Source of the DNA: JBCCCJ01 sp039029315
GTDB taxonomy: Bacteria; Bacteroidota; Bacteroidia; J057
DNA length: 64,000 nt
Direction of reading: 5' to 3'
Assembly: GCA_039029315.1 (NCBI GenBank)
Contig: JBCCGK010000038.1
Coordinates: forward strand, 30,771-94,770
Part shown: positions 51,459 through 62,300 of the stretch, piece after piece
Layout: every line of letters begins with the position of its first letter
Numbering within the stretch: the first letter of the stretch is position 1
Translations under genes and position numbers: made by a program
Notes under the pieces: model-generated
Told to the model about the DNA's origin: nothing
What the model saw: the letters and a program-made list of their open reading frames with translations, nothing else
The model's database searches: none

Positions 51459-53201
51459 ATGACTCAATTGATTTGGAAACTAAAGCCTTTACCGGAGCAG
51501 GATAAGGTACACCAGCTGTCAAAAGCACTGAAGACAGACAGAGATTTTCCTCTATCTCTGGCCAATATCCTTGTGCAACGAGGAATCGAAACCTACGAAT
51601 CAGCACGCGCATTTTTCGTTCCGCAATTGTCTGAGTTGCACGATCCTTTTTTGATGAAGGATATGGACAAAGCCATAGCCAAGTTGATAGATGTGTACCA
51701 AACCCAATCTTCTATCCTATTGTTTGGAGATTACGATGTAGATGGTACATCTGCTGTCTCTCTCCTGACACTTGCACTCGAAGAGCTAGGATTTCGGGTC
51801 GAATACTACATCCCGGATCGCTATAAGGAAGGATACGGATTATCCTATCAGGGGGTTGATCATGCTGCAAAAAAGGGGATAGACTTAATGATCTGTCTGG
51901 ACTGTGGCATCAAAGCGGTTGAAAAGGTCAGATATGCCCAAACCAAAGGGATTGAGGTCATCATCTGTGATCACCACAATCCTGGAGCCATTCTTCCAGA
52001 TGCTTGTGCGATTCTAGACCCCAAACGACCGGATTGTAGCTATCCCTTCAAAGAACTTACAGGATGTGGGGTAGGGGTAAAACTCCTTGTCGCTCTGGTC
52101 CAAAAGATGAAAGAGCAAGGTCTTCCTCTGCCATCTCAGGATTACGACCCCCTGGCCAGATATGTTGACTTGTTAACGCTGAGTATTGCCTGCGATATTG
52201 TACCCATCACCGGAGAAAATCGTGCAATGGCATTCTTTGGACTGAAAAAGCTTAGAACACGTCCGATTCCGGGCATTCAATCTTTGCTCAACCAGGCCAA
52301 AGAAGAAAGAAAGTGGAACATCTCTGATCTGGTATTTTTTGTAGGTCCTCGTATCAACTCTGCCGGGAGACTGCATCATGCCAGAGGCGCCGTAGAAGTT
52401 CTGTTGGGGAAACATGAAGCCCTGATCGAATTGGCCCAGCGACTTCATCAATCGAATGAGGATCGTAAGAATCTGGACAAAAGTATGACGCAGAGTGCCA
52501 TGGGGCTGATTGCATCCGATCCGACCTTTAGGACCAAGTCGAGTACTGTATTATTCGATCCGGCCTGGCACAAGGGAGTGATCGGAATTGTTGCTTCCAG
52601 ATTGATCGAATCTCATTTTCGGCCGACGGTATTGCTTACCCAATCAGAAGGCAAACTGGTCGGTTCTGCGAGAAGTGTTCCTGGATTCGATCTCTATCGG
52701 GCCCTGGATGCCTGTTCTGAGCATTTGTTGCAATGGGGAGGGCATAAATATGCTGCTGGATTGAGCATGAACCGGGATCAGTTGGAAGAATTTCAACTCA
52801 AGTTTGATCAGGTGGTTGCCTCCTCTATTACCCCAGAGCAGCAGACACCTGTGATTGCCATTGATCAGGAACTGCATTTGAAAGAGATTGATGAGCGATT
52901 TGTCAAGACCCTTGACAGAATGGAACCATTTGGACCGGGCAATCGAAAACCCGTATTTATGAGTAAGGGAGTACGAATCACCTCCCACCGGATTTTGAAA
53001 CAGGACCATGTGAAGTTTTGGGCCAATCAGGATGGGTTCCAAGTGGAGTGCATCGGCTTCAATCTTGCCCAAAAATGGCAGCAACTCTCCGGAGATCTAT
53101 ATGACATTGCCTATCAACCAACCTTGAATACCTGGAATAACAGAACCACCATTAACCTTCGATTGAAAGACATTCAACTCTCACATGCCAATATCTCGTA
53201 A
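51459..53201 (+). CDS. recJ: Single-stranded-DNA-specific exonuclease RecJ
   Basis: RecJ degrades 5' ssDNA in recombination and mismatch repair. At 580 residues it is full length. The DHH core is present: FGDYDVDGTSAVS (motif I, with the catalytic Asp pair), LDCGIKAVEKV, CDHHNPG (motif III), and SAGRLHHARGAVE. A DHHA1 domain (GSARSVPGFDLYRAL, WGGHKYAAGLS) and a C-terminal OB fold follow. I start at the ATG at 51459; an ATG-preceded frame reaches back to 51390. Its stop overlaps the next secreted-protein start by 17 bases. Confidence 0.96.
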   Translation: MTQLIWKLKPLPEQDKVHQLSKALKTDRDFPLSLANILVQRGIETYESARAFFVPQLSELHDPFLMKDMDKAIAKLIDVYQTQSSILLFGDYDVDGTSAVSLLTLALEELGFRVEYYIPDRYKEGYGLSYQGVDHAAKKGIDLMICLDCGIKAVEKVRYAQTKGIEVIICDHHNPGAILPDACAILDPKRPDCSYPFKELTGCGVGVKLLVALVQKMKEQGLPLPSQDYDPLARYVDLLTLSIACDIVPITGENRAMAFFGLKKLRTRPIPGIQSLLNQAKEERKWNISDLVFFVGPRINSAGRLHHARGAVEVLLGKHEALIELAQRLHQSNEDRKNLDKSMTQSAMGLIASDPTFRTKSSTVLFDPAWHKGVIGIVASRLIESHFRPTVLLTQSEGKLVGSARSVPGFDLYRALDACSEHLLQWGGHKYAAGLSMNRDQLEEFQLKFDQVVASSITPEQQTPVIAIDQELHLKEIDERFVKTLDRMEPFGPGNRKPVFMSKGVRITSHRILKQDHVKFWANQDGFQVECIGFNLAQKWQQLSGDLYDIAYQPTLNTWNNRTTINLRLKDIQLSHANIS

Positions 53202-55806
53202 CTTTTGGATCCTAGCTCTTTTTGTATGTTCATGCTGTTCAGTTGTCCGCTTACCAGGGCAAACCTTGAACTGGGAGTATGAGAATATTTTGACTGACAC
53301 AGAAGCTTCTGGGGCAAATTCTGATCTGGCGATAGATGCCAATGGGAATATGCACTTGTCCTTTTGGCTAGAGGGAGAAGATCGACTTGCCTATGGATTT
53401 CGGGACAAATCAAGTGGAACCTGGACCATTGCTCCAATTGTGGATACTGGAAACTATGGCTATCGATCCAGCATTGCCGTGGATGATAATGGCGATGTCC
53501 ACATCACCTATTTGTTCAACAATGCTGGAAGCAGTCAATTGCGCTATGCCACCAATGCCTCAGGAAGCTGGGTTGTTGAGTCTCTATTTTCTGGCGTTCG
53601 GATTGGACCATATGGTGCAGATTTGACCTTCCCGACCTATATCCAACCATCCATTGATATCTTCATCCAGGCTTCGGGCGAACCGGCCATTATCTTTTTC
53701 AATGGGGAGGTCCCCATTATCTCTACCTGTAATGGAATTCAATACTATGGAGCAGGTTATGAGCTGAATATGAATATTCTGAGACAACAGGCCAATGGAA
53801 GCTGGGCATATGAGCCATTTGATCCCATTCCATATAGAGGGAACAATGGTTGTCTGGTTGGAGACGATCGGGTAGGGGAGTTTTGTCAAGCTTTTCCTCG
53901 CAAAAATGGACCACCTGTTGCCATTGGAAATTCCCTGCACAATCATGAATTGCTTGTCTTTCAGGCCAATTCTGATTCTCTGAATCAATGGGAAACCAAC
54001 TCAGTAGATTCCTTGCTTCGGACATATTCCAACTTTGGCTTCAATGAAGGCTTTAATTTCATCGATGGGTCCTTGTCCAATGATTCTATTTTGCATTTGA
54101 CATACCGTGTTGCCAATCATTATGGATTGGGGCCTCTCAATTTTTCCAGACAACATTTTTTCTACACCAAGGTAAATCTGAATTCTCTGGGAGATTCTGC
54201 CTATACCCCCTTTCATCACGATTTTTTCCCCAATAATTTCTCACGGAGCCATTTCTCTATCACACACAATTCAGACGAAGATGTGTTTGTGACCTACATG
54301 GATGATCGCACAGGTACCCTGGTTGTTACAGAGTCTCAAGATGGAGGAAACAATTGGACCTCCGAGAACCTGTTTGATGTCGTTACCAATACCAAAGTTC
54401 AGTCAGACATTTTTGGAGATAGCCTGTATGTTCTGGTATATGATGTAGAGAAAAAAGGATTGAGAATGAGTTCAAGATCTCTTACTGGGACAAATTGGGT
54501 CCATGAGTTTGCAACGATATCTGAAGAAAGAGCCAATGCTATCAGCTCTGAAGTCGTCCGTACCCCCGGAGATGACAAGATCTACATTGCTTTTGATGAA
54601 GGGGGGCAAGAGCAATTGTTTTTTGGAGAACGAATCAACAATTCCTGGACCTATGAAGCAATCGATAGCGCTGGTCGCGGATTGGGAGCTATTTCTATGG
54701 TGATGAATGCTTCTTCAGAACCCTGTATCGCCTATGTATTTGAGGCCAATGAAACCCTGCGTCTTGCACACCGGATGGGCTTGTCCTGGCAAACAGAAAT
54801 CATCGATACAGAGAGCATGGCCAGAGATATTGTCCTTAAACAATATGCGGATTCCTTGCATATGGTTTATTATGACATTTCGGAGGGAGTTCTGAAGTAT
54901 GCTCGCGGCAAAAGTGGCGGCCAATGGGTGATTTCGGTTCTGGACAGTTCCAGTTTGATCGTTGGACAAAGGCCTGACCTCTTTATTGATCAAGGTGGGG
55001 GGCTCCATGTGTCCTACAATGATGTGTTTTTTGCCAAATTCAAGTATGCCTACAGATCAGTGAATGGGATCTGGTCTGTAGAGGATATGAGTGCGACGGA
55101 AGAGTTCACTCCAAGTTTTCATTCGATTCAAGGAAGCTCTACGGGAACCATTCATATAGCCTTCAGGGATGCAGGAGTGGATTCTATTTACCTCGCCACA
55201 AAAGTTCCTGGAGGCAGTTGGTCTCATGTAGGGGTAGCTGGGGAAAATGTCAGCCAAATAGGCATTCCTTTGAAGTTATTGATAGATGAGAGCGATCGGC
55301 CTTGGATTTTGTACAATTATGCCAGTGTAAAAGACGAACTTCGCTTAATCAGAAGAGATAAATGGGGAAATTGGCATGATGTATCTGTGATCAATAATCA
55401 GGCAGAAATCGCTAACGTATTTGATTTTCAGTTGGTTGGAGAGGATTTTTATGTAATTGGGAAGCAAAATCAGGTTGGCAACAAAGGCGTCGGATTCCTC
55501 TTTGCAGAAAGGGGCGTAGCAACCTCTGTCGAACAATGGTCCATCGCCAATCAGTGGGAGCTTTACCCCAATCCTTCTTCTTCCTCCTTATCTGTTGCTC
55601 TTCAGACGAGTGCCCCAATGCCAGTAAATATTGGCCTATACAACCTTGATGGACGATTGATCCACACTTTGTTGGAGACCTCGACTTTATCTGCTGGCAC
55701 CCACCAATTCGATTGGGTTGCACAAGGAATTTCTCCTGGGATTTATCTGGTTCAATTGAGAACTGCCAATCTTTTGTTGAATAAAAAATGGGTTTTTATT
55801 CCTTAA
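53185..55806 (+). CDS. Secreted beta-propeller-like protein with T9SS type A domain
   Basis: This 873-residue secreted protein starts with a signal peptide (NFWILALFVCSCCSV). The body is built from repeated 35-45-residue segments with motifs like LAIDANGNMHLSF, IAVDDNGDVHITYL and LFIDQGGGLHVSYN, that is (L/I)xxDxxGxxHxxY, which suggest a beta-propeller of sialidase-like or NHL-like blades. It ends in a T9SS type A domain (WELYPNPSSSSLSVAL ... GIYLVQLRT). No catalytic residues are recognisable. It overlaps recJ by 17 bases, an odd pairing of a repair gene with a secreted cargo. Confidence 0.87.
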   Translation: MPISRNFWILALFVCSCCSVVRLPGQTLNWEYENILTDTEASGANSDLAIDANGNMHLSFWLEGEDRLAYGFRDKSSGTWTIAPIVDTGNYGYRSSIAVDDNGDVHITYLFNNAGSSQLRYATNASGSWVVESLFSGVRIGPYGADLTFPTYIQPSIDIFIQASGEPAIIFFNGEVPIISTCNGIQYYGAGYELNMNILRQQANGSWAYEPFDPIPYRGNNGCLVGDDRVGEFCQAFPRKNGPPVAIGNSLHNHELLVFQANSDSLNQWETNSVDSLLRTYSNFGFNEGFNFIDGSLSNDSILHLTYRVANHYGLGPLNFSRQHFFYTKVNLNSLGDSAYTPFHHDFFPNNFSRSHFSITHNSDEDVFVTYMDDRTGTLVVTESQDGGNNWTSENLFDVVTNTKVQSDIFGDSLYVLVYDVEKKGLRMSSRSLTGTNWVHEFATISEERANAISSEVVRTPGDDKIYIAFDEGGQEQLFFGERINNSWTYEAIDSAGRGLGAISMVMNASSEPCIAYVFEANETLRLAHRMGLSWQTEIIDTESMARDIVLKQYADSLHMVYYDISEGVLKYARGKSGGQWVISVLDSSSLIVGQRPDLFIDQGGGLHVSYNDVFFAKFKYAYRSVNGIWSVEDMSATEEFTPSFHSIQGSSTGTIHIAFRDAGVDSIYLATKVPGGSWSHVGVAGENVSQIGIPLKLLIDESDRPWILYNYASVKDELRLIRRDKWGNWHDVSVINNQAEIANVFDFQLVGEDFYVIGKQNQVGNKGVGFLFAERGVATSVEQWSIANQWELYPNPSSSSLSVALQTSAPMPVNIGLYNLDGRLIHTLLETSTLSAGTHQFDWVAQGISPGIYLVQLRTANLLLNKKWVFIP

Positions 55807-55831
55807 CAAGTCATTTTTGAATGAAAACAAG

Positions 55832-55860
55832 GCGATGCCTTTAGAGGCATCGCTTTTTTT
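55832..55860 (+). terminator. Rho-independent terminator
   Basis: A 9-bp perfect stem (GCGATGCCT with AGGCATCGC) with a TTAG loop is followed by eight T. It ends the recJ/T9SS transcript just before lptB. Confidence 0.9.
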
Positions 55861-55893
55861 TACTATCTTTTGAATACCTTTTATTTGTATCCT

Positions 55894-56622
55894 ATGAGGT
55901 TAAGCGCACAAAACCTGGTCAAAAAATACAAACAGAGAACAGTGGTCAACAATGTAGCTCTTGATGTGAATCAAGGAGAGATTGTCGGCTTGCTCGGCCC
56001 AAATGGAGCAGGTAAGACCACAACATTCTATATGATTGTTGGCCTAATCAGACCTAATGGAGGCCGAATCTTTCTGGATGATAAGGAGATCACCAAATAT
56101 CCCATGTACAAACGCGGTCAATTGGGAATTGGATATCTTGCTCAGGAAGCATCTGTATTTCGAAATCTCTCTGTCGAAGATAATATCATGGCAGTTCTTG
56201 AGATGGGAACCAATCTGAATCTGAAGCAGCGAAAAGAGAAGGTCGCCCAATTGCTGGAAGAATTCAAGATTACCGAGATTCGCAAGAGCAAGGGCAAAGT
56301 TCTATCTGGAGGAGAAAGAAGAAGAACAGAAATTGCCCGGGCCTTGGCCGTGGACCCACATTTTATTTTATTGGATGAGCCCTTTGCCGGAATTGATCCA
56401 AAGGCAGTGGAGGACATCCAGAATCTTGTCTCGGATCTGGCAAAAAGAAATATTGGGATCCTGATTACTGACCATAATGTCCATGAAACACTGAATATCA
56501 CCGACCGAACATACATCTTGTATGAAGGACAAATCCGTATTTCAGGGACTGCTGAAGAAATTGCGGAGAATCCTGAAGCTCGTCGGTTGTACTTAGGCGA
56601 AAATTTTCAGCTCAACCGCTAA
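55894..56622 (+). CDS. lptB: LPS export ABC transporter ATP-binding protein
   Basis: LptB powers extraction of lipopolysaccharide from the inner membrane with LptF/LptG. This 242-residue protein has Walker A GPNGAGKTTTF, Q-loop YLAQEAS, signature LSGGERRRTEIARAL, Walker B FILLDEPFAGID and the switch His in ITDHNVHETL. The length and lack of a C-terminal extension fit LptB. I use the ATG at 55894; a TTG at 55870 would add eight residues. Its stop overlaps the GH3 gene's start (TAATG). Confidence 0.93.
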   Translation: MRLSAQNLVKKYKQRTVVNNVALDVNQGEIVGLLGPNGAGKTTTFYMIVGLIRPNGGRIFLDDKEITKYPMYKRGQLGIGYLAQEASVFRNLSVEDNIMAVLEMGTNLNLKQRKEKVAQLLEEFKITEIRKSKGKVLSGGERRRTEIARALAVDPHFILLDEPFAGIDPKAVEDIQNLVSDLAKRNIGILITDHNVHETLNITDRTYILYEGQIRISGTAEEIAENPEARRLYLGENFQLNR

Positions 56623-58169
56623 TGTTAAGAGTCGTTCACAAAATTGCCAGTTGGTTTCTCAAAAGACGCATGGAGCAAATCGAACGCTTTATGCGTAACC
56701 CACATGATGTTCAAGAGGAAATTTTTCAGTCCTTGTTGATCCAGGGCAAGCTGACGCAATGGGGCAACAAACACGGGTACCAAAGCATCAGATCTGTTCA
56801 GGCATTTCAGAGACAGGTGCCAATTAGCTCTTATGAAGAGTTGTTTCCCTGGATAGATAGATCCTTTAAAGGCGAGAGCGACGTACTCTGGCCTGGAAAA
56901 ACCTTATGGTTCTCCAAATCCTCTGGCACCACAAATGACAAGAGCAAATACATTCCCGTCACCACAGAATCTCTGGAAGAAGGGCACTTCAAAGCAGGAC
57001 AGGACCTCTTGTCGATTTATCTGCACAACAAACCAGAGAGCAAACTATTCACCGGGAAATCTCTCTCCATCGGAGGAAGTCATGAGCGGAGGAAAAAATA
57101 TCCACAGATTCAGTTTGGTGATGTGAGCGCAGTGATCACCGAAAACCTGCCAAGATTTTATGAACTTGCCCGAACTCCTTCCAAAGAGACTGCCCTGATG
57201 ACCGAGTGGGAATCCAAGATGGAAGCAATGGCAAAAGAAATCCTGTATGAAGATGTTACAGGAATCACAGGAGTGCCTACCTGGACCCTTGTCTTGATTC
57301 ATTATTTGATAGACCAACTCAATTTGCCAGAAGAAAACTTGTTGGCAATCTGGCCCAATCTGGAATTGTACCTTCACGGAGGAGTAAGTTTTGAGCCATA
57401 TCGAGATCAATTCAAGCGACTCATCCCAACGGATCACATGACCTATCTGGACTGTTACAATGCTTCAGAGGGTTTCTTTGGGTTCCAGCATGAGTTTGAT
57501 TCACAAGATTTGTTGCTCCTATTGGATCATGGAGTGTTTTATGAATTTTTACCGGTGGATCATTTGGATGAAGATCATCCCAAGACACATACTCTGGGAG
57601 AGATAGAACTGGGCAGAAACTATGCGATGGTCATTAGTACCAATGGTGGCTTGTGGCGATATAAAATTGGAGATACCATTCAATTTACAGCCAAAAATCC
57701 ATTTCGATTCAAGATTTCCGGAAGGACTAAGCAATATATCAATGCCTTTGGAGAAGAACTCATGGTCGATAATGCCGAAATGGCAGTCGCTCATGCCTGC
57801 AGGACTTCAGGAGGGATAGTCGGGAACTACACGGTAGCACCGATTTATTTGGATGGCAAAATGAAGGGAGGACATGAGTGGTTGATTGAATTTGAGCGGG
57901 ACCCTTCCAGTATCGATCAATTTCGATTCCTCTTGGACGAAAGTCTGAAACAATTGAATTCAGACTATGAAGCAAAAAGACAAAAAGATTTGGCATTGGT
58001 CCCTCCGGTGATTCATGTCTTGCCAAAGGGAAGCTTTCATCGCTGGATGAAAAAGCGTGGCAAGCTCGGCGGACAACACAAAGTTCCGCGCCTGTCCAAT
58101 CATCGCAAGTATGTGGAGGATATTCTGAGAGATTTACACCCAACTCTCAAAGATCAAAGACCCCAATAA
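56622..58169 (+). CDS. GH3 auxin-responsive-promoter family protein (acyl-adenylating enzyme)
   Basis: This 515-residue protein belongs to the GH3 family, adenylating enzymes that form amide links to amino acids; plant members conjugate jasmonate and auxin. The ATP motif is in LWFSKSSGTTNDKSKYIPVT, and the YNASEGFFGFQ and WRYKIGDTIQF motifs sit further on, ending with NAFGEELMVDNAE. Bacteroidota commonly carry a GH3 gene, but its natural substrate is unknown. It is translationally coupled to lptB by a one-base stop/start overlap. Confidence 0.9.
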   Translation: MLRVVHKIASWFLKRRMEQIERFMRNPHDVQEEIFQSLLIQGKLTQWGNKHGYQSIRSVQAFQRQVPISSYEELFPWIDRSFKGESDVLWPGKTLWFSKSSGTTNDKSKYIPVTTESLEEGHFKAGQDLLSIYLHNKPESKLFTGKSLSIGGSHERRKKYPQIQFGDVSAVITENLPRFYELARTPSKETALMTEWESKMEAMAKEILYEDVTGITGVPTWTLVLIHYLIDQLNLPEENLLAIWPNLELYLHGGVSFEPYRDQFKRLIPTDHMTYLDCYNASEGFFGFQHEFDSQDLLLLLDHGVFYEFLPVDHLDEDHPKTHTLGEIELGRNYAMVISTNGGLWRYKIGDTIQFTAKNPFRFKISGRTKQYINAFGEELMVDNAEMAVAHACRTSGGIVGNYTVAPIYLDGKMKGGHEWLIEFERDPSSIDQFRFLLDESLKQLNSDYEAKRQKDLALVPPVIHVLPKGSFHRWMKKRGKLGGQHKVPRLSNHRKYVEDILRDLHPTLKDQRPQ

Positions 58170-58190
58170 GCAAGAATTCAGATGATCAGG

Positions 58191-58835
58191 TTATACTGTT
58201 GCCAGTGTGGTTCTGCCAGCTAGTACTTTATCACCCAATTGTACGGTGACATTGGCTGAAAGTGGCATCAGGATGTCAATGCGAGAGCCAAATTTGATAA
58301 ACCCATACTCCCCCCCTTGTTCGACCTGATCATTTTCCTGAACATACCACTTGATTCTTCTGGCTAAAAACCCTGCAATCTGCTTGTAAGCTATAGTGAT
58401 CAGATCGTTTTCTGCGACTACATAGGTCTGTTCATTTAGCTGAGAGGATTTGGGATTGAACGCCATCAGATATTTTCCAGGAAAATATTGAACTTTCTTC
58501 AGGCTGCCACTAATGGGATTCCGATTGACGTGCACATTGAGTGGAGACATAAAAACACTGATTTGTCTGACCTTTCCATGAAAGTAGACCTCATCTTCCA
58601 CTTCCTCAATCACAACGACCTTCCCGTCACAGGGAGAAAGGATTCCTTTGGGATCTGTCGCAATATCGATGTCTGGATTTCTGAAAAAGTTGAAAACCAA
58701 CAGAACAAGTGCAACGCCCAGGAAGGCAAAAATGTATCCCAAGATGGCGTGGATTGCAAATCCGGCCCAAACCAATCCCGCAATAACAAGAATTGAAATT
58801 GGAATTGTAACTTTACCCTCTCTGTGTAATTTCAT
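58191..58835 (-). CDS. psd: Phosphatidylserine decarboxylase family protein
   Basis: This 214-residue decarboxylase proenzyme makes phosphatidylethanolamine from phosphatidylserine. Two hydrophobic segments near the N-terminus (about 8-48) anchor it. Conserved features are SPCDGKVVVIEEV, the active-site-side SVFMSPLNVHVNRNP and the self-cleavage site FGSRIDILMP, where the serine after Gly becomes the pyruvoyl group. The short length is that of the PssD-type 'Psd' class in Bacteroidota. The ATG at 58835 is used. It is divergent from the epimerase gene with a 41-base gap. Confidence 0.93.
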   Translation of the reverse strand: MKLHREGKVTIPISILVIAGLVWAGFAIHAILGYIFAFLGVALVLLVFNFFRNPDIDIATDPKGILSPCDGKVVVIEEVEDEVYFHGKVRQISVFMSPLNVHVNRNPISGSLKKVQYFPGKYLMAFNPKSSQLNEQTYVVAENDLITIAYKQIAGFLARRIKWYVQENDQVEQGGEYGFIKFGSRIDILMPLSANVTVQLGDKVLAGRTTLATV

Positions 58836-58876
58836 TGTATTTATTGTTAAATCGCTCACAAATATACATAACCCGC

Positions 58877-59290
58877 ATGAAAGTCGAGCATATTGGAATC
58901 GCAGTCGAAAACTTATCTCAGGCTGAAAGTTTGTACGCCAAATTGTTCCAGGTTGACCCCTATAAACGTGAAATAATTGAGAGCGAAGCTGTAATTACCA
59001 GCTTTCTGAAGTTTGGCGAAACGAAAATTGAATTGCTCCAGGGGACTTCTGATCAGTCAGCAATCTCTAAATATATTGCGAAGAAAGGGGAAGGGATTCA
59101 CCATATTGCCTATGCGGTGGAAGATATCTATCAGGAAATGAGTCGTTTACGTAATGAAGGAGTTCGACTCTTAAATGAAGAGCCGAAATTGGGGGCTGAC
59201 AACAAATTGATCTGTTTTCTTCATCCAAAAGATTGTGGTGGCGTTTTGGTAGAACTATGCCAGGACGTAAGAAACACGCAGGGAATGTAA
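58877..59290 (+). CDS. mce: Methylmalonyl-CoA epimerase
   Basis: This 137-residue vicinal-oxygen-chelate-fold enzyme converts (S)- to (R)-methylmalonyl-CoA for propionate metabolism. Metal ligands are visible: His5 in VEHIGIAV, His in GIHHIAYAV near residue 76, and Glu near the end in VLVELCQD. The ATG at 58877 begins directly with the MKVEHIGIAVE motif of the family. No mutase gene is adjacent. Confidence 0.93.
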   Translation: MKVEHIGIAVENLSQAESLYAKLFQVDPYKREIIESEAVITSFLKFGETKIELLQGTSDQSAISKYIAKKGEGIHHIAYAVEDIYQEMSRLRNEGVRLLNEEPKLGADNKLICFLHPKDCGGVLVELCQDVRNTQGM

Positions 59291-59322
59291 GGATTATAAC
59301 ATGTAGATCTTCAAGCTTTTTG

Positions 59323-59330
59323 TAAATTTG
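59323..59330 (+). promoter_or_regulatory. Candidate -7 box for the SLBB exporter gene
   Basis: TAAATTTG matches TAnnTTTG and lies 19 bases before the ATG at 59350. There is no clear -33 TTTG. The short distance would leave a very short leader, so this is a weak candidate. Confidence 0.3.
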
Positions 59331-59349
59331 CGAAGATTTTAAATCTACT

Positions 59350-62300
59350 ATGCATCAAGAATTCTTTCAATTCAAAATTTTTGCATTGTTCCTCCTTTTA
59401 GGAGTAGGGAATTTTGCAAAGGCGCAACCAGTCACCACACAAGGGCAAACCCCTCCGCCAAACATTCAGGGACAACTTCCGAATCTGCAAAATAGAATTG
59501 ATCAATTGCGGAATGCAAATGTTCCTTTGAACCAACTGCCGACCATCCCCGGAACAACAACGATTCCCGGACAGATAGGAACTCAGCCAGGAACCCTCAA
59601 TCCCAGCTCAAGTTCTGGATTTCCAGCAGCAGGACCTCCAATTGAGGATGTCATTCTGGAAGGCGATGATGCTGTCCTGGAAGAAGAAGATGCAGAATTT
59701 GAAGATAAGCCTATTCAGGTCAACGAGGTCAACTTAACTCCAGCCATAGTCAGCAATATCTTTGGTCTGCACTTGTTTCGGGACTCTTCTATCAAATTCA
59801 ATCAGTCTGGGACTAGAATTCCGCCAGATGATTATATCGTCGGCCCCGGAGATATGTTTGGCATTACTGTTTATGGATCAGATGAATTTTCCGAGAGTTT
59901 GTCGGTGGCAGATGACGGATCTATTCAGCGACAGTATATTGGGAAGATTTATGTTTTGGGACTTACCTATGCCCGTGCAAGAAAACTTCTGGAAGAACGC
60001 TATAGAGGGTTTGTGGGAAGAAAAGCGACCATCGAAATTCTGCTGGTTACCAATCGACGCTCTATCAATGTGAATATCGTAGGAGAGGTCAGAAAGCCAG
60101 GTTCATACAGAATTAGCGCGTCCACAACAGCGTTCAATTCTCTCTATGCAGCAGCAGGAATCAACAACATCGGTTCTGTCCGCAATATTCAGATCAAGCG
60201 CCTGGGAAAAACCATCCAGACGCTTGATTTGTACGACTTCCTCGTTTATGGAAGGGACGATCCTATTTATCTGAAAGACAATGATTTCATTTATGTACCT
60301 GTCCAGGGAAAGGTCGTAGAAATCGAAGGTGCTGTCAAACGACCCATGGAGTATGAGTTGAAAGAAACAGAGAATCTTAACTCATTGCTTGAATTCGCAG
60401 GCGGCTTGAACTATGACGCCCTGCGTAAAGAAGCCCAGATTGCCAGATTGGATCGATTCAGTGAGAGGGAAGTATTGAGAGACATAGACTTGCGGTCTTA
60501 TCTGGAGGACGAAGCCAAAGACTATAAAATGTTTTCTGGAGACAGGCTGATTGTCAAGTCCGTCAACAAGGGCGCCTTCAATATTGTTCAAGTGTTTGGC
60601 AATGTTGAATATCCAGATACCTACCAGTTGTTTCCCGGAGAGCGGGTGTCAGACTTGGTCACAAGAGCTGGAGGCTTGGGCATTGATGCCTATCTGGATC
60701 GAGCATATATCGTCCGCATTGTTCCCAATTCCAGTGAGGTCGTTTATATTCCCATTAATCTCAACCAATTGTTCAAAACCGATTCCACGGAGTTCAATGA
60801 GTCCAACAATCTGATCCTTCAATTCTTCGATGCACTTGTCATTTTCTCCAAAAATGACTTCCTGGACAAGCGAGACATCATTGTAGAAGGAGAAGTACGA
60901 AAACCCGGCATATATGAGACAAGCCCTACGATGACACTGAAGGATCTATTGTTTTATGTTGGAGGAATCAAACGGGATGCAGATTTCAACAATGTGGAAT
61001 TATCGATCATTACACGGGCCGAAGACCTCAATATTGAAAGACTTCGCCAACAACAAGAAGAAGAGACACAAGGAGAAAGTTCGGATTCTGATGTCAATGC
61101 CGTACCTGGTAAGGTCGGAGATGTCGATAATATTGGGTCAATGGATGGAATGGATGAACTGGGAACAGAAGAACAATTGGTTCAACGGATTTCTATTGAC
61201 GAAAACTGGCAGGAAGACCCACTGATTGATACCTTGTTGATTCACAATTATGATCGGGTACGTGTTTTTTCGAAGTATGAATTTTTCTTTTTCAAATACA
61301 TAGATGTTGAAGGCTCGGTCGTCAATCCTGGAAGATATCAACTCAAAAGGGGGATGACACTCAAGGACCTCCTCTATCAGACAGGGGGATTGGCAGAAGA
61401 TGCAGATGTAAATGAAGTAGAGCTCTATGTAGATATTGACCTGGAAGAAAGAGGCAACTTCAACAATGGGACAGACAGACAAGAGATCGTCAGGATCAAG
61501 ATAGAAGAAGATTGGCAAAACAGCATTGCTGCGGACAGCATTGAAATGGCGGACTTTCATAAGGTAGTGGTCCGATCTGAAAAAGATTTCTTCTCACCTG
61601 GCTATGTAGAAGTAGTTGGCTTGGTGAATAATCCGGATACATTTCAAGTGCATCCCAATATGAGCTTGCGAGACTTGCTATATATGGCAGAAGGATTGAA
61701 AATGGAGGCAGATTTTGAAAATATAGAATTGTCAAGAGTCATTGAGACAGAAGATGCAACAGGCGAAATCATTCCGATCCCAGTAGTCTTGCATACTGTT
61801 TCTACAGATCAGAACTGGCAGGATGACCTGAGTCTGGATGAATTAAAAGTCAATTCATTTGATAAGGTCTTTGTGCGAAAAAACCCGGCCTTTGAGCTTC
61901 AGGAAAGCGTCTTCATACAAGGAGAAGTCTATCTTGAAGGAGAATATGTAAAAGCAACCAAAGCAGAACGAATCAGTTCTCTGATCGCAAGAGCAGGAGG
62001 AGTAACGGAGTTGGCAGATCTGGCAGGAGCCTACTTGCGAAGAGAAAACATTGGGTCAATTGCAATCAAGTTGGATCGTGCTCTCAAGCGGCAAGGATCC
62101 AAATTTGATATCCCCATGCTGGAAGGCGATACCCTCGTCGTGCCTCCTAGAGTAGATGTAGTTACAATTACCGGGAATGTTCTGAAACCAGAAACCACAG
62201 TCTTGTTTGAACCCTCGCATCAGGCGTTCAAATACTATGTAAACCTGGCTGGTGGATTCGATCGAAGAACCAAACGAAAGCTTAATACGGTGACTTATGT

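Noticed and set aside
51298..51612. 105-codon extension before the T9SS type B cargo gene
   Set aside because: It lacks a signal peptide and overlaps the recJ promoter region; the ATG at 51297 starts a normal signal peptide.
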